A DNA stretch of 38,216 nt from Candidatus Desulfovibrio intestinavium (GCA_019118345.1 DWZD01000020.1:1-38216), one strand, 5' to 3'. Positions 23,720 through 32,535 are shown, counted from the first letter of the stretch. The notes: generated by a model from the letters alone, not told the origin. Translations and numbers: made by a program.

Positions 23720-25159
23720 ATGGAAGGTTTCAAGGAATTTCTCGGCAAAACTCTCGACGCGGCCATTGGCGAAGCCTGTTCCTATTTCAATGCCAGTCGG
23801 GAAAAACTGGAAATAGAAATCATCGAGGATGCCAAGTCGGGCATTTTCGGCATCGTGGGCGCCCGCAAGGCCAAGGTGCGCGCCCGGCGGGCCGCCCTGC
23901 GCGAGGCCGTGGAAAATGCGCTGGGCCGGGGCAGCCGCGCGGACGACGGCCGCAAGGGCGATCTGCCCGGCGAGGCACGCGCGGACGAACGCAAGGCCGA
24001 CGAACGCCCGTCGCGGCAGCCCCGCGCCGAACGGCAGGATCGCGCCGAACCGCAGACTCGCGAAGACGGCGAGGCGCAGACCGCGGACGCTTCCCGCGGC
24101 GAGGCTGCCCAGCCCCGCGAAGCGACGGGCCAGCCCCGCCGTGAGGAACGGGGCGCGCGCCCGGGCCGCAAGGCCGCTGCAGCCCGCGCCGAAAGCCCGC
24201 TGCCTTCCCGGCAGGAGGATGAGCGTCAGGAGGCTGACGATGAGACGGCTGCCGGCGCGGCTCCCCAGACCGCACCCCAGGCCGCTCGTGCCGCACGCGC
24301 TAACGCCAGGGCGCGCGGCGAACGCGCCCGCCATGAGGAGCGCGCCGCCGTCCGTGAGCAGGCCCGCGAGGCCCGGCGGCAGCCCCCGGACGACGATCTG
24401 GACGAAGCTGAGGAAGGCCTGCCCCGTCGCGCCGTGGAAGAGCTGGATCAGGAGCGCCTGACCCTGCTGGCCCGTGAATGCGTCAGCCGTCTGGTGCGGC
24501 CGATGGTGGACGGCATGGAGGACGAACCCGAGGTCTGCATTGCTGACGGTCGCGTGCGGGTGGCCGTGGATTGCGGCGAGGATTCCGGCCTGCTCATCGG
24601 GCGCGAGGGTCAGACCCTGGCCGCCCTGCAATATCTGGCCTCCCGCATTGTCTCGCGCGGCATGGATGCCGCGGTGCGCGTGCAGCTTGATGCCGGGCGC
24701 TACCGGCAACGGCAGGAGGAAAAGCTGCAGGAAATGGCGCTGACCCTGGCCGCCAAGGTGCGCCAGAGCGGGCGTTCCTACTCCACGCGTCCTCTCAGCT
24801 CCTATCACCGCCGCATCATCCATGTCTGCCTGCAGGACATGGAGGATATTTTGACCCGCAGCAGCGGCGACGGCCCGCTCAAGCGGGTGGTCATCATGCG
24901 CCGCCGTCCGGAAAAGGGGCAGGAACGCACGGGCGCACGTCGCGGGCAGCCGGCAAGGCCAGCGCCGGAAAGCCCGCTGACCGCCAGCCCCGCCCTCTCC
25001 GACGCGCCGCCCTCCCCGGCTGAGCAGCTGCCCACGCCCGATATGGCCGCCCCCTGCTCTCCCGCGCCGGAAAACGTCGTGATTGCCGCGAGCGGGGCTG
25101 AGGAACAGCCCGCCCCGACCGCTACGGGCGAAGAGCCGCGCGAACAGGACAAGGCATGA
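23720..25159 (+). CDS. khpB: RNA-binding protein KhpB/Jag with long charged linker
   Basis: 479 aa against about 200-250 in most bacteria. The Jag_N domain (residues 1-55; EGFKEFLGKTLDAAI, then FGIVGARKAKVR) is followed by a very long Arg/Ala/Glu-rich linker (about 60-275), then a KH domain with the GxxG loop (LLIGREGQTLAALQYL, near 292-307) and an R3H domain (YSTRPLSSYHRRIIH near 353-367). The Pro-rich C-terminal tail (about 395-479) is also low-complexity. KhpB binds RNA with KhpA and affects cell division and sRNA-linked regulation. It sits between yidC and mnmE, the standard position; its stop overlaps the mnmE start (ATGA). The start is the ATG at 23720, where Jag_N begins. Confidence 0.9.
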   Translation: MEGFKEFLGKTLDAAIGEACSYFNASREKLEIEIIEDAKSGIFGIVGARKAKVRARRAALREAVENALGRGSRADDGRKGDLPGEARADERKADERPSRQPRAERQDRAEPQTREDGEAQTADASRGEAAQPREATGQPRREERGARPGRKAAAARAESPLPSRQEDERQEADDETAAGAAPQTAPQAARAARANARARGERARHEERAAVREQAREARRQPPDDDLDEAEEGLPRRAVEELDQERLTLLARECVSRLVRPMVDGMEDEPEVCIADGRVRVAVDCGEDSGLLIGREGQTLAALQYLASRIVSRGMDAAVRVQLDAGRYRQRQEEKLQEMALTLAAKVRQSGRSYSTRPLSSYHRRIIHVCLQDMEDILTRSSGDGPLKRVVIMRRRPEKGQERTGARRGQPARPAPESPLTASPALSDAPPSPAEQLPTPDMAAPCSPAPENVVIAASGAEEQPAPTATGEEPREQDKA

Positions 25160-26553
25160 CGACCATTGCCGCCATTGCCACCGCGCCGGGGGCGGGCGGC
25201 ATCGGCATCGTGCGTCTTTCCGGGCCGCAGGCCAAGGCTGTCCTCTCCCGGCTTTTTCTGCCCCTGTCGAGCCGCTTCGAGAATTTCGAGCCGTGGCGGC
25301 TGCATCATGGCCGGGTGCTGGACTGTCACGGCGAGGCGCTGGACGATGTGCTGGCCGTCTACATGCCCGGGCCGCGCACTTTCACCGGCGAAGACATGGC
25401 CGAGATTCAGTGCCACGGCGGGAGCTTTCTCGTGCAGGCCGTGCTGGAAAGCGCCCTGCGTCTGGGCGCGGTGCAGGCGCAGCGCGGCGAATTTAGCCGG
25501 CGGGCCTTTTGCAACGGACGCATGGATCTCAGTCAGGCCGAAGCCGTGGCCGAACTCATTGCCGCGCCGTCCCGCGAGGCCGTGCGCTTCGGCCTCACCC
25601 GGCTGGACGGACTGCTGGGGCGGCGCATCCGCGAACTGCGAGCCGATCTGGACGGCCTGCGCGCCCAGATGTGTCTGGCCGTGGACTTTCCCGAAGAGGA
25701 AGTGGAAAGCCTGCCGCCCGCGGCCTTTGCCGCCGAGGTGGACAGGGTCGCCGCCGCGGTGGCCGATCTCCTGCGCGGGCAGCGCCGGGCGCGGCTCATG
25801 CAGCAGGGCGCGCTGGTCGTGCTGGCCGGGGCCGTCAACGCGGGCAAGTCTAGCCTCATGAATGCCCTGCTCGGACGGCAGCGGGCGCTGGTGACGGAGA
25901 TTCCGGGCACCACCCGCGATTATATCGAGGAATTTTGCGATCTGGACGGCCTGCCCATCCGGCTCGTGGATACGGCGGGGCTGCGTCAGGCCGATGACAG
26001 CGTGGAAGAGCTGGGCATTGCCCTGAGCCGCGAAAAGCTGGCCCAGGCCGACGCCATTGTGCTCATGCTGGACGGCCACGCCCTGGGCGAGGCCGGGGCC
26101 GCCGCCGCAACCTGTCCGGAACCCGCCGCCGCCGAAGTGCTGGCCGTGGCCGGGGACGTGCCCCTGCTGCTGGTCTGGAACAAGGCCGACCTCTGCGATC
26201 CGGCGACCTTTCCGCCGCGCTGGGCCGGCGAGCGCCCGACGCTCCGCCTTTGCGCCCGCAGCGGAGAAGGCCTTGAGGCCTTGGCCGCCAGCCTGCGGCG
26301 TCTGGTTCTGGCCGAGGCCGGGGAACGCCCCCCGGACGACGGCCTGGCCCCCAATGCCCGGCAGGCGCTGGCCCTGGAACGGGCGCTGGCGGAACTGCGC
26401 GGCCTGCACGAGGACATTCTGGCCGGCAATCCCTATGACTGCTGCGCCGTCCGCCTGGACGCGGCCGTTTCCCATCTGGACGAGGTCACCGGCAGCAACA
26501 GCACCGACGAGGTGCTGAACAGCATTTTCGAACAATTTTGCATCGGTAAATAA
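25156..26553 (+). CDS. mnmE: tRNA U34 modification GTPase MnmE (TrmE)
   Basis: 465 aa, full length. The N-terminal folate-binding domain starts TTIAAIATAPGAGGIGIVRLSG, with MPGPRTFTGEDMAEIQCHGG near residues 74-93. The G domain lies at about 217-380: P-loop GAVNAGKSS (Val replaces the more usual Pro), IPGTTRDYIEE, the DTAG switch, and NKAD. The chain ends in the invariant CIGK, whose Cys is essential for modification. With MnmG it installs the 5-aminomethyl-type group on wobble uridine 34 of certain tRNAs, using GTP, FAD and a folate. The start overlaps the khpB stop. A promoter-like -10 for the next operon follows directly. Confidence 0.97.
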   Translation: MTTIAAIATAPGAGGIGIVRLSGPQAKAVLSRLFLPLSSRFENFEPWRLHHGRVLDCHGEALDDVLAVYMPGPRTFTGEDMAEIQCHGGSFLVQAVLESALRLGAVQAQRGEFSRRAFCNGRMDLSQAEAVAELIAAPSREAVRFGLTRLDGLLGRRIRELRADLDGLRAQMCLAVDFPEEEVESLPPAAFAAEVDRVAAAVADLLRGQRRARLMQQGALVVLAGAVNAGKSSLMNALLGRQRALVTEIPGTTRDYIEEFCDLDGLPIRLVDTAGLRQADDSVEELGIALSREKLAQADAIVLMLDGHALGEAGAAAATCPEPAAAEVLAVAGDVPLLLVWNKADLCDPATFPPRWAGERPTLRLCARSGEGLEALAASLRRLVLAEAGERPPDDGLAPNARQALALERALAELRGLHEDILAGNPYDCCAVRLDAAVSHLDEVTGSNSTDEVLNSIFEQFCIGK

Positions 26554-26556
26554 ATT

Positions 26557-26565
26557 TGCTATACT
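26557..26565 (+). promoter_or_regulatory. extended -10 promoter candidate for the exonuclease-CofD-RluA trio
   Basis: TGCTATACT has the extended -10 TG motif and a near-consensus TATACT (five of six). Upstream the best -35 is only TTGCAT at 26539-26544, which would be normal for an extended -10 site. It begins 4 bases after the mnmE stop and starts transcription about 25 bases before the exonuclease ATG. Confidence 0.5.
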
Positions 26566-26599
26566 GCGCTGGTCACATGGGTTCTTGTGGGAAGCTGCC

Positions 26600-27205
26600 A
26601 TGAATCAGGAAGAGTTGCGCCGTCGCCTCAGCAGCGATGAAATCAATGCCCTGCCCCTGCGGCATTACGAGGGGCCTATCTACCTTGTCCGCAGCCTTGC
26701 GGACTGGCGCAACGCCCTGCCCCAGCTTCAGGACGAGCGCGTCATCGGCTTCGACACCGAAACCCGTCCCACCTTCCGCAAGGGGCGCATCAATCAGCCC
26801 TCGCTGGTGCAGCTGGCCACGGCGGAGGCCGTCTACCTCGTCCAGCTCGGCTGGCTGCCCTTCGGCGACTATCTGGCCGATCTGCTGGCCGACGAGCGAT
26901 ACCTCAAGGTCGGCGTGGGCATCGGCGACGACATGCGCGAACTGGGCAAGCTCCATCCCTTCACCCCGGCCGGCCATGTGGATCTCGGCCAGATGGCCCG
27001 TGCCAACCACATGAACAGTCAGGGCCTGCGCTCTCTCACGGCCCATCTTTTCGGCTGGCGCATTTCCAAGGGGCCGCAATGCTCCAACTGGGGCCTGCCC
27101 GAACTGACCCAGCGCCAGATTCTTTATGCGGCCACCGATGCCTGGGTGGGGCGGGCCATATTCCTGAAGATGTGCGAACTGGGCCTTGTGGAGTCCCTGC
27201 CATGA
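26600..27205 (+). CDS. DEDD-family 3'-5' exonuclease domain protein (RNase D-like)
   Basis: 201 aa, a single DEDDy exonuclease domain. Exo I is GFDTETRP with Asp52 and Glu54, Exo II is the VGIGDD region with Asp110/111, and Exo III is YAATDAW with Tyr176 and Asp180. The intact acidic residues predict an active metal-dependent 3'-5' nuclease. The HRDC domain of full-length RNase D is missing, so it is more like the stand-alone KapD/WRN-exonuclease-like proteins; substrate (RNA or DNA) is uncertain. The start (MNQEELRRRL) is at 26600; a longer reading from 26585 is possible. Its stop overlaps the next start (ATGA), which ties it to the CofD-like gene. Confidence 0.87.
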   Translation: MNQEELRRRLSSDEINALPLRHYEGPIYLVRSLADWRNALPQLQDERVIGFDTETRPTFRKGRINQPSLVQLATAEAVYLVQLGWLPFGDYLADLLADERYLKVGVGIGDDMRELGKLHPFTPAGHVDLGQMARANHMNSQGLRSLTAHLFGWRISKGPQCSNWGLPELTQRQILYAATDAWVGRAIFLKMCELGLVESLP

Positions 27206-28350
27206 GACCCGAACTGCCTCCCGCGCTCGGCCCGCGCCCGGTCTTCTTTACCGGCGGCACGGCCCTGCGGGATGTCAGCCGCAGCCTGACCCGCCTGACC
27301 CACAATTCCGTTCATCTGGTGACCCCCTTCGACTCAGGCGGCAGCACGGCCAGCCTGCGCCGCAGCTTTGCCATGCCCGCCGTGGGCGACATGCGCAACC
27401 GGCTCGCCGCCCTGGCCGACCGGGACATTGTGCCCCCCGCCGTGCTGGATCTCTGGGAATACCGCCTGCCCGAGGACGGCCAGCCCGCCGAGCTGCGGGA
27501 TCACCTGCGCCGCATGGGCGAGGCCGTTCACCCCTGCTGGCGCGAACTGCCGGACATTTTCGCCGTCTCCCTGCGCCAGCATCTCGACTTTTTCCTGCGG
27601 CGCATGCCCGCCCACTTCGATCCGCGGTATGCCTGTCTGGGCAATCTCATGCTGGCCGGGGGCTATCTGGAGCACCGACGGGATTTCGGGCCGGTGCTGG
27701 CCTTTTTTTCCCGTCTCCTGCAGACGCGCGGCGTGGTCATGCCCATTGTGGAAGAAAGCCTGCATCTTGCCGCCGTACTGGACGACGGCAGCCGCGTGGT
27801 GGGCCAGCATCTCTTCGGCCAGCTCGGCCAGCACATCCGCCGCCTTTTTCTCACCGTGCACGAACCGGACAGGGACAGCCAGGACACCACGCCCTGCCGT
27901 CCCGGCATGGCGCGCACGGCGGCCGCCTACCTGCAGGGGGCAAGCCTCATCTGCTATCCCATGGGCAGTTTCTATACCAGCGTGCTGGCCAATCTCCTGC
28001 CCGCCGGGGTGGGCGCGAGCGTGCGCGCGGCCAACTGCCCCAAGGTATTCATCCCCAATTCCGGGCAGGACAAGGAGGTCTGCGGCCTGTCCATCCTCGG
28101 GCAAACCCGCATGATTCTCGACGCGCTGCGCGCGGACTGCCCTGACGCCCGCCCGCAGGATCTGCTGCAATGGGTCATCGTGGATCGGCAGCACGGCATC
28201 TACGAAGGCGGCTGCGACAGCACCGCCCTGGCCGACCTCGGCCTGCGGGTCATGGACGTGGACATGGTCTGCCCGGACAGGCCCGAACGCCATGACCCCG
28301 ACAAGGTGGCCCGCCTGCTCTGCGGGCTTTGCCGCAAGGACGCGCCATGA
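27202..28350 (+). CDS. CofD-like protein, GAK-system type
   Basis: 382 aa. The N-terminal motif TGGTALRDVSRSLTRLT (residues about 17-33), followed by VTPFDSGGSTASLRR near 40-54 and GDMRNRLAAL near 62-71, is the nucleotide-binding signature of the CofD/YvcK fold. A second block (YPMGSFYTSVLANLLPAG near 253-270, then NSGQDKEV near 290-297) also fits. CofD transfers a phospho-lactyl group to make coenzyme F420; YvcK relatives do other jobs. The extra length and sequence match my memory of NCBIfam's 'CofD-related protein, GAK system', known mostly from Deltaproteobacteria, whose biochemical role is not established. Its usual partners, an ATP-grasp enzyme and an XXXCH protein, are not in this window. 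It overlaps both neighbours by 4 bases. Confidence 0.8.
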   Translation: MRPELPPALGPRPVFFTGGTALRDVSRSLTRLTHNSVHLVTPFDSGGSTASLRRSFAMPAVGDMRNRLAALADRDIVPPAVLDLWEYRLPEDGQPAELRDHLRRMGEAVHPCWRELPDIFAVSLRQHLDFFLRRMPAHFDPRYACLGNLMLAGGYLEHRRDFGPVLAFFSRLLQTRGVVMPIVEESLHLAAVLDDGSRVVGQHLFGQLGQHIRRLFLTVHEPDRDSQDTTPCRPGMARTAAAYLQGASLICYPMGSFYTSVLANLLPAGVGASVRAANCPKVFIPNSGQDKEVCGLSILGQTRMILDALRADCPDARPQDLLQWVIVDRQHGIYEGGCDSTALADLGLRVMDVDMVCPDRPERHDPDKVARLLCGLCRKDAP

Positions 28351-29375
28351 GGCCGGACGCCATCAGGGATGTGCGCGTGGACGCCGCGCTGGCCGGGGAG
28401 CGGCTGGATCGCGCCCTCATGCGCCTCGGCGACCTGAGCCTGCGCGCCGCCCGCCGCCTCATCGAGGACGGAGGCGTGCGGGTGGACGGTCGAACGGCCA
28501 CGGCCGCCCTGCGCCTGCGCCCGGGTCAGCGCATCGAGGCGGCGGCCCCCGCCGCCGATCCGCCCCGCCCCGCCGGCGTACGCCTGCTGGCCCGCGAGGG
28601 AGATTTTGCCGCCTTTTTCAAGCCCGCCGGCCTGCACAGCAGTCCGCTGGCCGGACGGGGGGGCGGCAGTCTGGAAGAGGCGGCGCAAGCCCTCTGGGCA
28701 GCGGCCTTTCCGGCGGAACCCGCCCGCCTCCGCTTCCTGCAACGGCTGGACTGCGCCACCTCGGGCCTTGTCTGCGCCGCGCTGACCGATGCCGCCCGGC
28801 AGCGCTTTCGGGCCGCCGAGGCGGCCGGACAATGCCGCAAGGACTACCTTGCCCTGCTTTGCGGAGAACTGGACACGCCCCGGCTGGCCGACCGCGCCCT
28901 TGACGTGCGCAACCGGCGCGTGAGCCGCGTGCTGGACAGGCAAGCCGATCCGCTACGCCATACCCGGCTGGCCCCGCTGGCCGTCTGGCGCGGCGCACAG
29001 GCCGCCGCCCTGCTGGCCGCCTGCGGCCTGCCGCCCGCGCACGGCCCCGTGACGCTGGCCTGCTGCACCATCCGCTGCGGCGCACGGCATCAGATTCGCG
29101 CCCATGCCGCCGCCCTGGGCCTGCCCCTCTGCGGGGACGAACGTTACGCCCACCCGCAGGCCAATCCCCCCAACCCGGCGCGGGAGCGTTTTTTCCTGCA
29201 CCACGCCTGCCTGACGACCCCCTTTGGCCGCTGGATCTGCCCGCCAGAGTGGCCCGCGCTGCCCCCGCAGGAAAACAGACTCCAAAAATGGCTTGAATCC
29301 CTTGGCCGTTCGGCTAGTATGGACGCCAAGGAAAGCCTCGTTGCCGCACGTTCCCGCGACCGGGATCGTGTCTGA
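28347..29375 (+). CDS. RluA-family RNA pseudouridine synthase
   Basis: 342 aa. An S4 RNA-binding domain is at about residues 16-62 (LAGERLDRALMRLG, ARRLIEDGGVRVDGR). The catalytic domain runs from about 80 to 310: FKPAGLHSSP near 91-100, the active-site motif RLDCATSG with the catalytic Asp135, and the RHQIRAHAAALGLPLCGDERY block. These enzymes isomerise specific uridines in rRNA or tRNA. The RLD motif lacks the preceding His seen in many RluA members (QRLD in place of HRLD). The exact target cannot be told from sequence. The ATG overlaps the stop of the CofD-like gene, so it is probably the last gene of a three-gene operon. Confidence 0.88.
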   Translation: MRPDAIRDVRVDAALAGERLDRALMRLGDLSLRAARRLIEDGGVRVDGRTATAALRLRPGQRIEAAAPAADPPRPAGVRLLAREGDFAAFFKPAGLHSSPLAGRGGGSLEEAAQALWAAAFPAEPARLRFLQRLDCATSGLVCAALTDAARQRFRAAEAAGQCRKDYLALLCGELDTPRLADRALDVRNRRVSRVLDRQADPLRHTRLAPLAVWRGAQAAALLAACGLPPAHGPVTLACCTIRCGARHQIRAHAAALGLPLCGDERYAHPQANPPNPARERFFLHHACLTTPFGRWICPPEWPALPPQENRLQKWLESLGRSASMDAKESLVAARSRDRDRV

Positions 29376-29416
29376 ATTTGTGTGCTTTTTCCGCCACCTT
29401 TTTTCGAGGAGACGGC

Positions 29417-30046
29417 ATGTTCGCATCCCTGCTGCCCAAATCGGCCCCCTTCTTTGAAATGCTCATGGAGCAGAATACCCTGCTCCGCCACATGGCCCAT
29501 CACCTCGTGGGCATGATGGAAAACCTCTCCTCAGTGGATGACGCCCACAAGCAGATCTCCCTGCTGGAGGAACAGGGCGACGTCCTCCACGTCAAGATTA
29601 TCCGCGATCTCACCCAGACCTTCATTACGCCCATCGACCGCGAAGACATCCTCCGCATCAACCAGATGCAGGAGGAAACCATGGACTGCGTGCATACCCT
29701 CACCACCCGTCTGCATATCTTCGAATTTGCCAAGATGCGCTTTCCCATGATGCAGATGGCCCGCACCATCAGCGCCATGCTGGATCTCACCCAGCTCATG
29801 TTGGACGGCCTCACCCGCCGCACGGACTGCCACAAGACCCATGCCTTCCGCACCCTGCGCGACGAATGCGACATGCTGCTGGCCGTGGGGCTGGCCGAAC
29901 TCATGGATCCGCAGGGTGAGATCACCCCGCCCGTCATCATGGACATGCTCAAATGGAGTCAGGCGTACGACCGCATCAGCATGCTGCTGGAAAACGTCAA
30001 CAGTCTTGCCGAAACCATCGAAGAAGCGGTTTTGAAAAATGTTTGA
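29417..30046 (+). CDS. DUF47/PhoU-like phosphate transport accessory protein
   Basis: 209 aa, entirely helical. The layout fits the DUF47 (TIGR00153) family related to PhoU: FFEMLMEQNTLLRHMAHHL near the start, an LEEQGDVLHVKIIRDLTQTF stretch around 50-70 with acidic residues that bind metal in PhoU, and FITPIDREDILRI near 70-82. These proteins are nearly always encoded beside a Pit-type phosphate transporter and are thought to regulate it. Here the frame overlaps pit by 8 bases. GAGGAG precedes the ATG at 29417; an upstream in-frame start would add 13 unconserved residues. Confidence 0.9.
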   Translation: MFASLLPKSAPFFEMLMEQNTLLRHMAHHLVGMMENLSSVDDAHKQISLLEEQGDVLHVKIIRDLTQTFITPIDREDILRINQMQEETMDCVHTLTTRLHIFEFAKMRFPMMQMARTISAMLDLTQLMLDGLTRRTDCHKTHAFRTLRDECDMLLAVGLAELMDPQGEITPPVIMDMLKWSQAYDRISMLLENVNSLAETIEEAVLKNV

Positions 30047-31046
30047 GATCCCCCTTCTTCTTGTGCTCATCGTGCTGGTCGCCCTGGTGTTCGACTTCAC
30101 CAACGGCGCGCACGACTGCGCCAATGCCATTGCCACCGTGGTTTCCACCAAGGTGGTCACGCCCCGGCTGGCCGTGGGCTGCGCCGCGGCCCTCAACCTC
30201 ATCGGCGCCCTGCTGGGCACCGAGGTGGCCAAGACCCTGGGCAGCGGCATTGTCCTGCCGGAAGTGGTGGAGGGCAGCCATGTGCTCGTGCTGGCCGCCC
30301 TTGTGGGGGCCATCGGCTGGAACTGCATCACCTGGTATTTCGGCATTCCCTCTTCCTCCTCGCATGCCCTCATCGGCGGCCTCATCGGCGCGGCCATCGC
30401 CCATTCCGGCCTGACGGGCCTCAATATCGGCGGCATCGTCAACAAGGTGCTTCTGCCGCTCGTCATCTCGCCGCTCTCGGGCTATGCCGTGGGCTTTGTG
30501 CTCATGTGGATCATTTATTGGCTCTGCGCACGCATCCAGCGCAGCAAGGTCAATCGCGCCTTCCGCAAGCTGCAGCTGTTGTCCGCGGGCTTCATGGCCA
30601 CCAGCCACGGCCTCAATGACGCCCAGAAGACCATGGGCATCATTACCCTGGCGCTCATGATCTTCGGCTTTGCCGACACCACCGAACATGTGCCGCTCTG
30701 GGTCAAGCTGAGCTGCGCCGGGGCCATGGCCTGCGGCACGGCCATCGGCGGCTGGAAGATCGTCAAGACCATGGGCCACCGCATCTTCAAGCTGGAACCC
30801 GTCCACGGCTTCGCCGCCGAGACCTCGGCGTCCCTTGTCATTGCCGGGGCGTCCATGCTCGGCGCGCCCGTGAGCACCACCCACACCATTTCGGCCTGCA
30901 TCTTCGGCGTCGGCTCCACCAAGCGTCTGAGCGCCGTGCGCTGGACAGTGGCCGGACAGCTCGTCATTGCCTGGGTGCTCACCCTGCCTGCGGCCTCGGT
31001 CATCGGCTGCCTCTCCTATCTGGTGCTGCACCTGATCTGGGCCTGA
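30039..31046 (+). CDS. pit: low-affinity inorganic phosphate transporter (Pit family)
   Basis: 335 aa with about ten membrane spans. The two family repeats are visible: FDFTNGAHDCANAIATVVST (residues about 16-35) and FMATSHGLNDAQKTMGI (near 187-203), each with the Asp/Asn motif that couples phosphate to cation. ACIFGVGSTKRLSAVRW follows near the end. Pit proteins carry metal-phosphate with H+, or phosphate with Na+, across the inner membrane. The DUF47 partner overlaps upstream. Sulfate or another oxyanion is a theoretical alternative, but the DUF47 pairing supports phosphate. Confidence 0.9.
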   Translation: MFEIPLLLVLIVLVALVFDFTNGAHDCANAIATVVSTKVVTPRLAVGCAAALNLIGALLGTEVAKTLGSGIVLPEVVEGSHVLVLAALVGAIGWNCITWYFGIPSSSSHALIGGLIGAAIAHSGLTGLNIGGIVNKVLLPLVISPLSGYAVGFVLMWIIYWLCARIQRSKVNRAFRKLQLLSAGFMATSHGLNDAQKTMGIITLALMIFGFADTTEHVPLWVKLSCAGAMACGTAIGGWKIVKTMGHRIFKLEPVHGFAAETSASLVIAGASMLGAPVSTTHTISACIFGVGSTKRLSAVRWTVAGQLVIAWVLTLPAASVIGCLSYLVLHLIWA

Positions 31047-31069
31047 GCGCAGGACGTCCTTTTCATCCG

Positions 31070-31093
31070 GGGGAGGCGGCGCGCCGCCTCCCC
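31070..31093. terminator. 12-bp perfect palindrome after pit
   Basis: Positions 31070-31081 are the exact reverse complement of 31082-31093, all G/C but for one pair. There is no T-tract on either strand, so it may be a rho-assisted terminator or an mRNA 3' stabiliser. It begins 24 bases after the pit stop. Confidence 0.5.
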
Positions 31094-31165
31094 ATCGCTT
31101 CATCCTGCCCGGTCTGCCACTTTGGCCGACGGGCAGCGACGCGCACACAATCAACGGGACGCAGC

Positions 31166-32512
31166 ATGAAGGCGGAAGAGATACGCACGGCCCTGCCGCG
31201 CTGGCGGCGGGAATTTCATGCCCACGCCGAGGAAGGCTGGACGGAATTCTGGACGACAGCCCGGGTGGCCGGCATCCTGCAAAGCCTGCGGCTAGCCCCC
31301 CGTGTGGGGGCCGAAGTGCTGGATCGCGCCGCCCGCATGGGGCTGCCCGCGCCCCAGCGCCTTGCCGCCGCCCAGCGCCGCGCCCGCCGGGAAGGCGCGG
31401 ACGAAAGCCTGCTGGCCCGCATGCACGGCTGCACCGGCGTCGTGGCGGATGTCGGCCCGGCGACGGCCCCGGTGGCCCTGGCCCTGCGTTTTGATCTTGA
31501 CGCCCTGCCCCTTGTCGAAAGCCATTGCCCGGAACACGCCCCGGCGGCTGGCGGCTATGCCTCGCTGCACGCCGGCCAGTGTCACGCCTGCGGGCACGAC
31601 GCCCATACGGCCCTTGGTCTGGGGCTGGCGGCCCGGCTGCAGTCCGGCCCACCCCTGAGGCGGCGCATTCGCCTGATTTTCCAGCCCGCCGAGGAGGGCG
31701 TGCGCGGCGCCGCCGCCCTGCTGGCACAGGTGCGGGACGTGCCCCGCTTTCTCGCCCTGCATGTGGGCCTCGGGCTGCCCTCGGGCGAGCTGACCACCGG
31801 CGCCATGAGCCTCATGGCCAGCACCAAATTCGACGCCGTGTTCAGCGGACGCGCCGCCCACGCGGCCAAGGCCCCGCATCTGGGACGTGACGCCCTCAAG
31901 GGCGCGGCGGCGGCCCTGCTCGGCCTGCACGCGCTGCCGCGCTGCGGCAGCGGGGAAAACCGGGTGCACGTGGGCGAGCTGCGCGGCGGCGGCGCGCGCA
32001 ACGTGGTGGCCGACAAGGCCGTGCTGCGCGGCGAAACCCGCGCCGCCAACGGCGAAATGGCCGAAGACCTCTATGCCCGCGCCCGCGATGTGCTGGAAGG
32101 CGCGGCAGCCATGTACGGTCTGGACTGCCGGATCAACGTCGTGGGCAGCACCCCGGACGCGGACAGCGATGCCGATTTTGCCGCCGAACTGGCCGCCATT
32201 GCCCGCGAACTGCGCACGGAACAGGGCAAAGCGCTCTTCCGGCAGGTGCGGGAAAGCGCCGTCATGGGCGCCAGCGACGATGCCGCCGTGTTCATGCGCG
32301 CCGTGCAGGCGAGCGGCGGCAAGGCCGCCTATGCCATCCTTGGCTGCACCCTCGCGGCCGGGCATCATGCGCCCCGCTTTGATCTGGACGAGGACTGCCT
32401 CTGGCCGGGCCTGCTCTGGCTGGAAGCCGTCTGCCGCCGCCTGGCGACGGCTCGCGGACAAGCGGCCCCGGCCATGCCCCGGCCGCTCTCCGGAATCCCC
32501 CATATGGCCTAA
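31166..32512 (+). CDS. M20-family amidohydrolase, AbgA-like (p-aminobenzoyl-glutamate hydrolase subunit A type)
   Basis: 448 aa. The order of motifs follows E. coli AbgA: RREFHAHAEEGWTEF (residues about 14-28), RAARMGLP (near 54-61), HACGHDAHTALGLGLA (about 140-155) with metal-binding His/Asp, IFQPAEEGVRGA (171-182), and STKFDAVFSGRAAHA at the start of the dimerisation domain. AbgA pairs with AbgB to split p-aminobenzoyl-glutamate, a folate breakdown product. No abgB gene is nearby, so the enzyme may act alone or on another N-acyl amino acid or dipeptide. The ribosome-binding site is weak. It lies 24 bases before lplA and may be co-transcribed with it. Confidence 0.83.
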   Translation: MKAEEIRTALPRWRREFHAHAEEGWTEFWTTARVAGILQSLRLAPRVGAEVLDRAARMGLPAPQRLAAAQRRARREGADESLLARMHGCTGVVADVGPATAPVALALRFDLDALPLVESHCPEHAPAAGGYASLHAGQCHACGHDAHTALGLGLAARLQSGPPLRRRIRLIFQPAEEGVRGAAALLAQVRDVPRFLALHVGLGLPSGELTTGAMSLMASTKFDAVFSGRAAHAAKAPHLGRDALKGAAAALLGLHALPRCGSGENRVHVGELRGGGARNVVADKAVLRGETRAANGEMAEDLYARARDVLEGAAAMYGLDCRINVVGSTPDADSDADFAAELAAIARELRTEQGKALFRQVRESAVMGASDDAAVFMRAVQASGGKAAYAILGCTLAAGHHAPRFDLDEDCLWPGLLWLEAVCRRLATARGQAAPAMPRPLSGIPHMA

Positions 32513-32535
32513 CCACTGGAAGCATCAGGATAGAC

